A DNA stretch of 64,000 bases from Candidatus Coprenecus stercoravium. GTDB lineage: Bacteria > Bacteroidota > Bacteroidia > Bacteroidales > UBA932. Under the pieces are notes generated by a model. The model did not search any database. It worked only from the letters and a program-made list of their open reading frames with translations, and was not told where the DNA came from. The position numbers were made by a program, and so were the translations under genes. The stretch spans positions 28,498 through 92,497 of the forward strand of contig DXAW01000028.1 of NCBI GenBank assembly GCA_019116865.1, read 5' to 3'. Below, piece by piece: positions 45,562-55,369 of the stretch (position 1 is the stretch's first letter; the number at the start of each line of letters is the position of its first letter).

Positions 45562-48552
45562 TTAAAATGTTAATTCGACTCCTACACTGAACTCCCTTGT
45601 GTTGGGATAACCTCCCAATGTCACGTTGGAGTCAACCTCAGGATCCCATCCGGTATATCCGGTCACTGTGAAGAGGTTCCTGGCGATTGCATAGATTCTG
45701 GCACCTCCGAGGAAACCGGTCTTCTGCATCCAGCGCTCGGGGAGGCTGTAAGATACCTGGAGGTTCTTCAGACGGAGGAATGAGGCGTTCTCAAGAAGAG
45801 TATCGTCATCAATCTGTCTGGTGGAGTTGATGGAAGGTATGTCAGTTACCTGACCGGGCTCTCTCCAGATATTGAGCATGTCTGTGGACATGTTGAAGAA
45901 GGGGAACTCAGTAGGGTTGGTGAGGAACCAGCGGTCATTGTTGATCAGGTAGTTGTTGGCAACCCATGTGAAGTCTGCTCCGATGTACAGTCCCTTGTAC
46001 TGGAAGTTGAGCTGGAGACCACCTGCCCAAGGCGCATACCTCTGCTTGCCGGTCATCACCATATCATCCTGAGAGAAGACTTTGGTCTTGTTTCCGTTCT
46101 TGTCATACCACATCTGCATACCGTCACGAGGGTCGACACCTGCGGAACGCACCAGATAGTACTCTCCCCATGAGTGTCCTACCTCCATTCTCAGACCTGT
46201 ACCTGCAAGTGTGTAGCTGTCACGGCCGTCGAACAGGGCTGTCACCTCGTTCTTGTTGTAGTTGAAGTTGGTCTTCACGTTGAAGTAGATATCCCTTGTG
46301 TTGATGATATCAAAGCTCAAGTCAACATCGACACCACGGTTGTACATGTCACCGATGTTACCTACACCTGAAGAATAACCTGTAGTATAGGAATAAGGGA
46401 TGGACATCAACATGTCGCGGGTGTTCTTGTTATAGAACTCTACGCTTATTCCCAAGAAGTTCCACAGACGGGTGGTCAGACCGACATTGAGGGTCTCCAC
46501 AGTCTCCCATGTGAGGTCAGGGTTTGCGGCTGAGGCTACTCCCCATGCTGTACCGCCGTCATAAATCTGGGCGTATGCTCCTACCTGAGCATATGACAGG
46601 TAGTTGTCGATACCTGAGTTACCGGTTGTACCGTAGCTGGCCTTGAAACGGAGGTCGTTGATCCAGGAAGCACCCTGCATCCAGCGCTCACGCTTGAGGT
46701 CCCACATGAAACCTACAGAGTAGAAGTTAGCGTATTTCTTGTTGACACCGAAGAGTGAGGAACCGTCGATACGCCATGAGGCATCGATATAATATCTCTC
46801 GTCAAAGTCATAGGAGAGACGTGCGAATGCTGAGTTGTAGTTGATCTCAGACTTGCCCCATGTGGGTATGTCTGCCTGAAGACCGAATCCGAGGTAAGGC
46901 TGACGTGCGTCTGTCTGACCGTTGGAACCTGCGTCAAATGACTCGGAGTCTTCGATGATGGACTCATGACCGAGCAGGATGGCGAAGTGATTGCGCTCAG
47001 CCACTGCGAATCTGTACTCAGCTGTATTGGTGAATGTCAAGGCATAGTAACGTCCGAATGACTCATAAGCCTGAGGAGTCTCGGAAGAGAAAGGCCATGG
47101 ATCGGAGGCGAGAACCTTTCCTGATGTACGGGTATCATATCCCTCGATGCTCTGCTGAGCTTTCAGGGTCAGACCCTTAATCGGGGTAATCTGCTGATAC
47201 GTGCTGGCATTGAGACGTACTGTGGTGTAAAGACGGGGCTGAATCTCAGCCAGATATTTAGGGTTGTACACCTGGATTGCATCCCAGTAGTCAAGCTCAC
47301 CGCCTTCATAGTCAACATATGCCTCGTTGGTATTGTCGTCCACCTTGAGGTCATAAGGAGACAACCATGAAGGCAGGTTGGATGAAGCGAACATCACGTT
47401 ACCGAATGAGTTGTTACCGCTGCCTTGATAAGGAGTGGTACTGTACTCCTGGTATGTCATACCGATGTTCATACCCATTTTCAACCAGTCGTTGACCTGA
47501 GTGTTCACATTTGTACGGATATTATACCTGGTCATCTCGGAATCCAGTGCGATACCGTTCTGGTCGAATACTCCGAGAGAGATGTAATAGTCAGACTTGG
47601 CTGTGGCACCTGACACAGATGCGTCAAGGCTCCATACAGGAGCTGCGTTGTCGAAGAAATGCCTTGTCCAGTCTGTGTTGATACCGAGCTCCTGAGACAG
47701 GTACTGATAATCGGAGTACTCATAGCTGTCTCCGTAAATCATATCCTGGAAATCGAACCACTGCTCACCGCTCATGAGGTTCATCCTGTTACGGGCCATC
47801 TGAGAGACACCGTACTGAGCCCTTACCGACACTACAGGTTTCTCTCCTGACGCTCCCCTCTTGGTGGTGATGTAGATGACACCGTTTGCAGCACGGGAAC
47901 CGTAGATAGCTGTAGAAGAAGCGTCCTTCATGACCACAACGTTCTCGATATCGTTACTGTTCAGTGATGTGAACACTGATGCCGATACCGGGGAACCATC
48001 GAGAATGAACAGAGGAGTGGTATCGGCGTTGATGGAGCTGACACCACGCAGACGCATGGAAACTGATGCTGAAGGCTCACCTGAAGACGAGAACACCTGC
48101 AGACCGGACACCTGACCCTGAAGAGCGTCACCGGCGTTGGCTGTAGGCCTGTTGGCGATTACCTTCTTGTTGACAGTCGAAGCGGAACCTACCACCGAGG
48201 ATATCTTTCTGGCAGAACCGTAACCTACGACGATCACGTCGTCCAGCATCTCCGCCGACATCTCCAGTTCGACATCAATAGCACTTCTGCCATTGACAGG
48301 AACCTCAAGCGTAGTGTAACCTAAGAAGCTGACTTCCAGGACTCCGTCAGAAGGCACTGAAAGGGTGTAGGCACCCATTCCGTCAGTCAGTGCCCAGACA
48401 GAGGAATTACCCTTGAGCAACACGGTCGCACCGGCTATTCCTTCTCCTGTCGAAGCATCAGTAACAGTACCTGACACTGTGATGTCCTGCGCATATACAG
48501 ACGCAGTCACCGCAAGCAGCAGACCTGTTAGAAATAGTCTGATTTTTTTCAT
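45562..48552 (-). CDS. SusC/RagA family TonB-linked outer membrane protein
   Basis: DITVSGTVTDASTGEGIAGATVLLKG (carboxypeptidase-like domain), DDVIVVGYGSARKISSVVGSAS, DASSTAIYGSRAANGVIYITTKRG. Confidence 0.97.
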   Translation of the reverse strand: MKKIRLFLTGLLLAVTASVYAQDITVSGTVTDASTGEGIAGATVLLKGNSSVWALTDGMGAYTLSVPSDGVLEVSFLGYTTLEVPVNGRSAIDVELEMSAEMLDDVIVVGYGSARKISSVVGSASTVNKKVIANRPTANAGDALQGQVSGLQVFSSSGEPSASVSMRLRGVSSINADTTPLFILDGSPVSASVFTSLNSNDIENVVVMKDASSTAIYGSRAANGVIYITTKRGASGEKPVVSVRAQYGVSQMARNRMNLMSGEQWFDFQDMIYGDSYEYSDYQYLSQELGINTDWTRHFFDNAAPVWSLDASVSGATAKSDYYISLGVFDQNGIALDSEMTRYNIRTNVNTQVNDWLKMGMNIGMTYQEYSTTPYQGSGNNSFGNVMFASSNLPSWLSPYDLKVDDNTNEAYVDYEGGELDYWDAIQVYNPKYLAEIQPRLYTTVRLNASTYQQITPIKGLTLKAQQSIEGYDTRTSGKVLASDPWPFSSETPQAYESFGRYYALTFTNTAEYRFAVAERNHFAILLGHESIIEDSESFDAGSNGQTDARQPYLGFGLQADIPTWGKSEINYNSAFARLSYDFDERYYIDASWRIDGSSLFGVNKKYANFYSVGFMWDLKRERWMQGASWINDLRFKASYGTTGNSGIDNYLSYAQVGAYAQIYDGGTAWGVASAANPDLTWETVETLNVGLTTRLWNFLGISVEFYNKNTRDMLMSIPYSYTTGYSSGVGNIGDMYNRGVDVDLSFDIINTRDIYFNVKTNFNYNKNEVTALFDGRDSYTLAGTGLRMEVGHSWGEYYLVRSAGVDPRDGMQMWYDKNGNKTKVFSQDDMVMTGKQRYAPWAGGLQLNFQYKGLYIGADFTWVANNYLINNDRWFLTNPTEFPFFNMSTDMLNIWREPGQVTDIPSINSTRQIDDDTLLENASFLRLKNLQVSYSLPERWMQKTGFLGGARIYAIARNLFTVTGYTGWDPEVDSNVTLGGYPNTREFSVGVELTF

Positions 48553-48631
48553 GTAGATAATTTTTTAAAGTTAATAACAAGTTAATCTTTGTAAATTCAG
48601 TTTTAATTTTTCAAACCGCAAATTTTAGAAA

Positions 48632-48649
48632 TTGTTTTTTAAAAAACAA
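48632..48649. repeat. 18-bp perfect AT-rich palindrome upstream of susC-like gene
   Basis: ttgttttttaaaaaacaa. Confidence 0.85.
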
Positions 48650-48689
48650 CTCTGAAGCGATATTATTGCAAAATAATTACAACTTTTTT

Positions 48690-50906
48690 CTAAAGAATAC
48701 TGAATGCCACGTTCAGTCCGGCAGTTACGATAGAGACCATACTCATCAGCTTGATAAGGATATTGAGCGACGGTCCTGACGTATCCTTGAACGGGTCTCC
48801 CACTGTATCTCCGACCACCGTGGCCTTATGCGCCTCCGAGCCTTTGCCTCCCAGATTACCTTCCTCCACATACTTTTTGGCATTGTCCCACGCTCCTCCC
48901 GAATTGGCCATGAAGATGGCGAGCACGAATCCGGAGCCGAGAGAGCCCACCAGCAGTCCCACGGTGCCCGAGACTCCGAATATCAGACCTACCAGAAGAG
49001 GCACTATGATGGCCAGCAGCGAGGGGAAAAGCATCTCTCTCTGCGCTCCCTTGGTGGAGATTGCCACACAGCGGGCATAGTCCGGAGTGGACTCTCCGGT
49101 AAGGATACCCTTCATCTCCCGGAACTGACGGCGCACCTCGGCCACCATCTTCTGGGCAGCCCGTCCCACAGCGTTCATGGTCAGACCGCAGAACAGGAAG
49201 GACATCATGGCGCCGATGAATACTCCGGCCAGCACTGAAGGATTCATGAGATTGATTTTGAAATATTCCATAAAGTCAGGTATCGTAGCGGACGCCACTT
49301 CCACCATCCGGCCTCCTCCCAGGTCGAGAGACGTCTCCCCTATCCTCTGAAGACCTATCTTAATCTCTTCAAGATAGGATGCCAGAAGCGCCAGAGCCGT
49401 AAGCGCCGCCGAACCTATTGCGAAACCTTTTCCTGTCGCAGCGGTAGTATTGCCGAGCGCGTCCAGGATATCCGTGCGCTCCCGCACCTGTGGCTCCAGA
49501 CCGCTCATCTGCGCATTGCCGCCGGCATTGTCGGCTATAGGACCGTAAGCGTCCGTTGCGAGTGTGATACCTAGCGTGGACAGCATGCCGACAGCGGCTA
49601 TGCCTATACCGTAAAGGCCCAGACTCAGATTCTGCGCAGTGAGCATATTGTTGACATCGAAACCGATGGCACACAGATATGCCAGAATAATCGCAGCCAC
49701 TATGGTAATGACAGGTATTGCTGTCGATATCATTCCGAGACCCACTCCGGAGATAATGACCGTAGCGGGTCCTGTCCCGGAGCTTTCCGCAAGTTTCCGG
49801 GTAGGCTTATATGAATGCGAAGTGTAGTATTCGGTCGACTGACCTATGATGATACCGGCAAGCAGACCTACTATGACGGAGCAGGATATCCAGGCCCAGT
49901 TGGGTATACCCAATATATAAAGCACTCCGAATGTGGCCGCCGCTATGAGTACCGACGATACGTTTGTGCCGAGACTCAGAGAGCGGAGAAGCTGCTTCAT
50001 ACCTGCGCCCTCCTTAGTCTTCACCAGATATATGCCTATGACCGAGAGTATTATTCCCACTGCGGCTATAAGCATCGGGGCAAACACGGCTTTCAGCTGT
50101 ACAGATGTGTCGGCATAGGAATAGAAAGCCGATGCTCCCAGAGCGGCCGTAGCGAGTATCGAACCGCAATAGGACTCATACAGGTCTGCTCCCATACCGG
50201 CGACATCTCCCACATTGTCTCCGACATTGTCGGCTATAGTAGCCGGGTTGCGGGGATCGTCCTCGGGGATACCGGCCTCCACCTTTCCCACCAGATCCGC
50301 TCCGACATCAGCCGCCTTGGTGTAGATGCCTCCTCCGACACGGGCGAAAAGAGCCTGGGTCGACGCTCCCATACCGAATGTAAGCATGGTAGTGGTGACC
50401 ACCACCAGCTTCTGGGGGCCGTCCGCATCTACGAAATGGTCGAGAATCATATACCACACCGATATATCAAGCAGGCCCAGGCCGACTACAGTCAGTCCCA
50501 TGACCGCACCTGAACGGAAAGCGAGTTTGAGACCTGAGTCAAGCGAACGGCGGGCCGCATTGGCTGTCCTTCCGGAAGCATATGTGGCGGTCTTCATGCC
50601 TATGAATCCTGCCAGACCGGAGAAAAATCCGCCTGTCAGGAATGCGAAGGGAACCCAGCGGTTCTGCACTCCGAATCCGTAAGCCAGCACAGCGAAAAAC
50701 ACTGCCAGAATAATAAAGACGACGGTCACTACCTTGTACTGCTGTTTGAGATATGCCATAGCGCCCTCACGGACATACGCGGCTATCTCTCTCATGGTAG
50801 GAGTACCCTCATCCTCCTTGAGCATCCTCTTATAGAAAAAGAATGCGAATCCCAGTGCTATCAGCGAGGACAGCGGAATGAGATAAAATAATAAATCGAC
50901 TGACAT
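48690..50906 (-). CDS. hppA: Membrane-bound ion-translocating pyrophosphatase
   Basis: DVGADLVGKVEAGIPEDDPRNPATIADNVGDNVGDVAGMGADLYESY; GGAWDNAKKYVEEGNLGGKGSEAHKATVVGDTVGDPFKDTSGPSLNILIKL. Confidence 0.98.
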   Translation of the reverse strand: MSVDLLFYLIPLSSLIALGFAFFFYKRMLKEDEGTPTMREIAAYVREGAMAYLKQQYKVVTVVFIILAVFFAVLAYGFGVQNRWVPFAFLTGGFFSGLAGFIGMKTATYASGRTANAARRSLDSGLKLAFRSGAVMGLTVVGLGLLDISVWYMILDHFVDADGPQKLVVVTTTMLTFGMGASTQALFARVGGGIYTKAADVGADLVGKVEAGIPEDDPRNPATIADNVGDNVGDVAGMGADLYESYCGSILATAALGASAFYSYADTSVQLKAVFAPMLIAAVGIILSVIGIYLVKTKEGAGMKQLLRSLSLGTNVSSVLIAAATFGVLYILGIPNWAWISCSVIVGLLAGIIIGQSTEYYTSHSYKPTRKLAESSGTGPATVIISGVGLGMISTAIPVITIVAAIILAYLCAIGFDVNNMLTAQNLSLGLYGIGIAAVGMLSTLGITLATDAYGPIADNAGGNAQMSGLEPQVRERTDILDALGNTTAATGKGFAIGSAALTALALLASYLEEIKIGLQRIGETSLDLGGGRMVEVASATIPDFMEYFKINLMNPSVLAGVFIGAMMSFLFCGLTMNAVGRAAQKMVAEVRRQFREMKGILTGESTPDYARCVAISTKGAQREMLFPSLLAIIVPLLVGLIFGVSGTVGLLVGSLGSGFVLAIFMANSGGAWDNAKKYVEEGNLGGKGSEAHKATVVGDTVGDPFKDTSGPSLNILIKLMSMVSIVTAGLNVAFSIL

Positions 50907-50924
50907 AAGTTGAGTTTTATTGGA

Positions 50925-51683
50925 TTATATACTGATTGTCTCAAAATCGGCCGGACTCAGCGAAGGGTCTATGCCTGTCGCCAAAGACCGCAGAACCGCA
51001 GTGTCTCCTGTGGAATAAAATTTTCTGGTACCTGTCCCGGAGACATGTCCGTCCAGCACTCGCATCGTCTGCGCTGCGACGGCCGGTGCCGGATTGACAA
51101 TCCGCACCGAAGGACCGGCACACCGGGATATCTCGTCTTCAAGAAAAGGGTAATGCGTACATCCGAGTACGATGACATCGGCACCCTCCCCCACCATCTC
51201 ATCCACATACCGCCGCACAAGACCGCGGGGTATCTCTCCTTTCTCGACAGCCTCGACCAGACCACGGCCTACTTTTTCTATGACAGTGATACCAGAGGCA
51301 TATTTCATGACCGTGTCCCTGTAAAGCGACCCCTTAAACGTATTGGCCGTGGCAAGGACACCCACGACACCGGACACCGAAGCAAGAGCCGCAGGCTTTA
51401 CCGCCGGTTCCATACCTATGAACGGAACTTGGTATGATGCCCTCAGATAAGAAATTGCGGCGGCGGTAGCCGTATTACAGGCCACCACCACCGCATCGGC
51501 TCCTTTTTCCAGAAGCAGGCGGGTAACAGCATCCGCCCTGCCGACTATATATTCCGGAGATTTCTCACCATAAGGACAGTGCGCCGAATCCGCGACATAG
51601 ACATAATCCTGTCCCGGCATCAACGCCACAAGTTCCTTCCATACAGACAGGCCGCCTACTCCGGAATCATATACGCCGACCAT
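50925..51683 (-). CDS. murI: Glutamate racemase
   Basis: VGVYDSGVGGLSVWKEL, YVADSAHCPYGEKS, VVACNTATAAAI, LGCTHYPFLEDEI. Confidence 0.95.
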   Translation of the reverse strand: MVGVYDSGVGGLSVWKELVALMPGQDYVYVADSAHCPYGEKSPEYIVGRADAVTRLLLEKGADAVVVACNTATAAAISYLRASYQVPFIGMEPAVKPAALASVSGVVGVLATANTFKGSLYRDTVMKYASGITVIEKVGRGLVEAVEKGEIPRGLVRRYVDEMVGEGADVIVLGCTHYPFLEDEISRCAGPSVRIVNPAPAVAAQTMRVLDGHVSGTGTRKFYSTGDTAVLRSLATGIDPSLSPADFETISI

Positions 51684-51697
51684 ATTCTTCAGTTGCG

Positions 51698-52813
51698 CTA
51701 GTCTTTCAGATACTTGTCAAGCAGAGGCCGTATCTCATCCTCGGCCACCTTCCGTCCGATGATGCATCCGGTACTGTCCACAAAGACATTCTGCGGTATG
51801 TATTTTACATTGTACATATCCGAAACTGCATTGTCCCAGAAACCCAGATCGGAAACCTGAGGCCATGAAAGTCCGTCCATCTCTATGGCACGCACCCATC
51901 TTGAGGAATCCCTGTCAAGCGACACTCCGACTATCTCAAGACCAAGATCATGATAATCCTTGTATATCTCCACCAGCTGGGGATTGAACCTGCGGCAAGG
52001 CTGGCACCAGCTTGCCCAGAAATCGAGCATTGTCACTTTATTACGGCTGTATATCTCGGAGAAAACCACCGGCTCGCCTTCAGGATTGTTCATCGTAAAG
52101 TCCAGACACTTCATTCCCAGCTGGAGCAAGACTTCTTTCTGGAGCAGGGTGTCCATCGACGCCAATGTCCTGTTGCGTCTGAAACTACGGTCTGCCTTGA
52201 AACGGTTCACCATAAGCTGCGCCGAGTCAATAGGGATATTCAGCAGGTCATTCTCCAGAAAATACAGAGAGAAACTGGAGACAGGCGCCTTGGCTATGTA
52301 TGAGTTCCTTACCGAATCACACTCAGCTGTGAAAGTCTCGTACACCTTCATGGCGGACTCTCTCTCTTCCTGAGACAGCATTCCCATCTGAAGCATCATG
52401 CGGATACTGTCGATACCGTATTTGTCAGCTATCCGGTACACCTCTGCGTTAAGGTCATTGAACATCTGCTGCGCAACGCCTCCGGTAACAGCTGAGAGCG
52501 AATATGCGGTATCTGTTCCGCTGATTTGGTAAGACTCATTCTCCAGATAGACGGACACCATTCCAGGCACTCCGTCAACCACCACCAGGTACTGCTCGGG
52601 AGTATCGACATGTCCTCTGAACTCGAAGACTCCGTCCACAATGTCGACAGTGTCTCTGATAGGGAAATTCCTGTCCCTGTTCATCAGGTAGACTTTTCCG
52701 TTCTTGATATGGTCGCTGTTTCCGGTAATCTTTCCCTTGATGGAATACTGCCTGCTACCGTCACAGGCCGCAGCAAGGATAATGGCAGCTGCGAGGAAGA
52801 GTAATTTTTTCAT
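51698..52813 (-). CDS. TlpA/AhpC-TSA type thiol-disulfide oxidoreductase lipoprotein with DUF4369-like N-terminus
   Basis: LAAAIILAAACDGSRQYSIKGKITG; thioredoxin-fold DFWASWCQPCRRFNPQLVEIY. Confidence 0.9.
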   Translation of the reverse strand: MKKLLFLAAAIILAAACDGSRQYSIKGKITGNSDHIKNGKVYLMNRDRNFPIRDTVDIVDGVFEFRGHVDTPEQYLVVVDGVPGMVSVYLENESYQISGTDTAYSLSAVTGGVAQQMFNDLNAEVYRIADKYGIDSIRMMLQMGMLSQEERESAMKVYETFTAECDSVRNSYIAKAPVSSFSLYFLENDLLNIPIDSAQLMVNRFKADRSFRRNRTLASMDTLLQKEVLLQLGMKCLDFTMNNPEGEPVVFSEIYSRNKVTMLDFWASWCQPCRRFNPQLVEIYKDYHDLGLEIVGVSLDRDSSRWVRAIEMDGLSWPQVSDLGFWDNAVSDMYNVKYIPQNVFVDSTGCIIGRKVAEDEIRPLLDKYLKD

Positions 52814-52844
52814 ATTGTCTTCTTTCAGAAATAATGCACAAATA

Positions 52845-52890
52845 TAGAAAAAATAATAAAAAAGAGACCGCATCCTTATCGGATACGGTC
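52845..52890 (-). terminator. Intrinsic terminator after gdhA
   Basis: Minus strand GACCGTATCC-gataa-GGATGCGGTC followed by T-rich tract TCTCTTTTTTATT. Confidence 0.82.
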
Positions 52891-52949
52891 CTTTAACTTT
52901 AGGAGGAGAACATCGCTATAACAGATGTAACTCCTGAGGTGCGCCGGAA

Positions 52950-54293
52950 TTAGATGATTCCCTGCTCGAGCATAGCCTGAGCCACCTTCATGAAGCCGGC
53001 GATGTTGGCACCCTTGACATAGTCTACATGACCGTCAGGCTGTGTACCGAACTTAACGCAAGCCTCGTGGATGCTCTGCATGATGAAGTGCAGCTTCTCA
53101 TCAACCTCCTTGGCAGACCAGCTGATGTGTGTAGCGTTCTGGGTCATCTCGAGACCTGATGTAGCCACACCGCCGGCGTTGACTGCCTTACCGGGAGCGA
53201 AGAGGATACCGTTGCTCTGGAACTCATGGATAGCCTCAGGGGTGCAACCCATGTTGGATACCTCGCAGCAGCACCATGTACCGTTCTTGATAAGCTCCTT
53301 GGCATCGTCACCGTTCAGCTCGTTCTGGAATGCGCAGGGCAGTGCGATGTCGCACTTAACGCTCCATGCCTTCTTGCCGGCTGTGAACTTGGTAGCCTGA
53401 GGGAACTTGTCGTTCATATCCTGAACCTTGTTCCTGTTGGAAGCACGCATAACGAGCATGTAGTCAATCATCTCGTCGGTGATACCGCCGGGGATCTCGC
53501 AGACTCCGTCAGGACCGGAGATAGCGACAACCTTTGCGCCGAGCTCCTTAGCCTTTGTAGCGGCACCCCATGCTACGTTACCGAAGCCGGAGAGAGCGAC
53601 TGTCTTGTCCTTGATGTCCTTGCCTGCGTGATGCAGAAGGTGCTGTGTGAAGTAGAGAGCACCGAAACCGGTAGCCTCAGGACGGAGGATAGAACCACCC
53701 CATGTACCGCCTTTTCCGGTGAGGACACCTGTATTGTATTCACGGGCCAGCTTCTTGTACATTCCATAGAGGAAGCCGATCTCACGTCCGCCGACTCCTA
53801 CGTCACCTGCAGGGATATCGGTGTCGGGACCGATGCATTTCCAGAGCTCGAGCATGAAGGCCTGGCAGAATCTCATGATCTCTGCGTCAGACTTGCCGAC
53901 GGGGTCGAAGTCAGAACCACCCTTTGCACCGCCCATAGGCAGAGTTGTAAGGGCATTCTTGAATGTCTGCTCGAAACCGAGGAACTTCAGCATGGAAGGT
54001 GTAACGGCCTTGTGGAAACGGAGACCTCCCTTGTAGGGGCCGATAGCGGAGTTGAACTGAACCCTGTAACCGGTGTTGGTCTGAACCTCTCCCTTGTCGT
54101 CAACCCAGGTAACCCTGAATGTGAAGATACGGTCAGGCTCTACGATTCTCTCGACGATCTTAGCCTTCTCGAACTCGGGATGCTGGTTGTAAACCTCTTC
54201 GATGGATTCGAGCACCTCGCGTACTGCCTGGAGATACTCTTTCTCGTTGCCATACTTAGCCTCAAGTTTGGCCATGATTTCAGAAACTTTCAT
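52950..54293 (-). CDS. gdhA: NADP-specific glutamate dehydrogenase
   Basis: GPYKGGLRFHKAVTPSMLKFLGFEQTFKNALTTLPMGGAKGGSDFDPVGKSDAEIMRFCQAFM. Confidence 0.98.
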   Translation of the reverse strand: MKVSEIMAKLEAKYGNEKEYLQAVREVLESIEEVYNQHPEFEKAKIVERIVEPDRIFTFRVTWVDDKGEVQTNTGYRVQFNSAIGPYKGGLRFHKAVTPSMLKFLGFEQTFKNALTTLPMGGAKGGSDFDPVGKSDAEIMRFCQAFMLELWKCIGPDTDIPAGDVGVGGREIGFLYGMYKKLAREYNTGVLTGKGGTWGGSILRPEATGFGALYFTQHLLHHAGKDIKDKTVALSGFGNVAWGAATKAKELGAKVVAISGPDGVCEIPGGITDEMIDYMLVMRASNRNKVQDMNDKFPQATKFTAGKKAWSVKCDIALPCAFQNELNGDDAKELIKNGTWCCCEVSNMGCTPEAIHEFQSNGILFAPGKAVNAGGVATSGLEMTQNATHISWSAKEVDEKLHFIMQSIHEACVKFGTQPDGHVDYVKGANIAGFMKVAQAMLEQGII

Positions 54294-54341
54294 CTTTTTG
54301 TGTTTTAGTTATGTTGTTAAACAATATTCAATACATTCAAG

Positions 54342-55358
54342 TTACTTGACCTCCCATGTGGAACCGCTGTGCAGCAGCTCGTCCATGTTGTGGATAGTGG
54401 ACTTGGCCTTTACCTCCTCCAGCTGGTCCCTGACATTGTCGTCATACGTCTTGTCCGGAACATCCCTGATGACTCCCAGCGCTACCGGGAACTCAGGCCA
54501 TTTCATATCGATAAGCATACTGTGCATTCCCATATCCTGGGTATGAGCATCATGTATCAGTATGTCATCTGCGGTGAAACCGCCTTCCCCGATAGTCACG
54601 ACCTTGAGTTTCTTGTTCTCAAGAATAAGGCCCTTGTCCTTGTTCTTGCCGAAAATCATCCTCTCACCGTGTCTGAGAACTATCGTGCGGTCCTCCTTCA
54701 CTTCCTTGTCGGATATCTCTCTGTGGGATCCGTCATTGTAAATCACACAGTTGACAAGCATCTCCGTCACTGAGCATCCGTCATGTCTGGCCGATGCCAC
54801 GAATATCTCCTGATTGAGCTTCAGCTCCGAATCTATGCTTCGTGCAAAGAATGTGCCGCGTGCGCCCATGACAACGGCTCCGGGATTGAAGGGATGCTCG
54901 ACAGTACCGTAAGGCGATGTCTTGGTTATTTTGCCCAAAGGAGATGTCGGAGAATACTGACCTTTTGTCAGTCCGTAAATACGGTTGTTGAAAAGGACGA
55001 TATTGATGTCAATATTACGTCTGATAGCATGTATGAAGTGGTTTCCGCCAATGGCGAGCGCATCACCGTCACCGGTGGCCTGCCATATAGACAGTGTCGG
55101 ATTGGCAACTTTCATACCTGTCGAGATAGCTGTCGCACGTCCATGGATTCCGTGGAACCCGTATGTGTTCATATAGTAGGGCAGACGGGATGAGCATCCG
55201 ATACCGGACACGAACACGAAACGCTCCATTGAATATCCCAGATCATCAGCCACCTGCGGAAGCGCTCTCTGAAGAGATGCCAATACTGAGTGGTCTCCGC
55301 ATCCGGGGCACCACCTTACTTCCTGATTGCTTTTGAAATCCTGTGCTGTATATTTCAT
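54342..55358 (-). CDS. korB: 2-oxoacid:ferredoxin oxidoreductase subunit beta
   Basis: WCPGCGDHSVLASLQRALPQ; GIGCSSRLPYYMNTYGFHGIHGRA; ThDP motif TGDGDALAIGGNHFIHAIRRNIDINIVLFNNRIYGLTKGQYSPTS. Confidence 0.95.
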   Translation of the reverse strand: MKYTAQDFKSNQEVRWCPGCGDHSVLASLQRALPQVADDLGYSMERFVFVSGIGCSSRLPYYMNTYGFHGIHGRATAISTGMKVANPTLSIWQATGDGDALAIGGNHFIHAIRRNIDINIVLFNNRIYGLTKGQYSPTSPLGKITKTSPYGTVEHPFNPGAVVMGARGTFFARSIDSELKLNQEIFVASARHDGCSVTEMLVNCVIYNDGSHREISDKEVKEDRTIVLRHGERMIFGKNKDKGLILENKKLKVVTIGEGGFTADDILIHDAHTQDMGMHSMLIDMKWPEFPVALGVIRDVPDKTYDDNVRDQLEEVKAKSTIHNMDELLHSGSTWEVK

Positions 55359-55369
55359 AATCTATCCTC

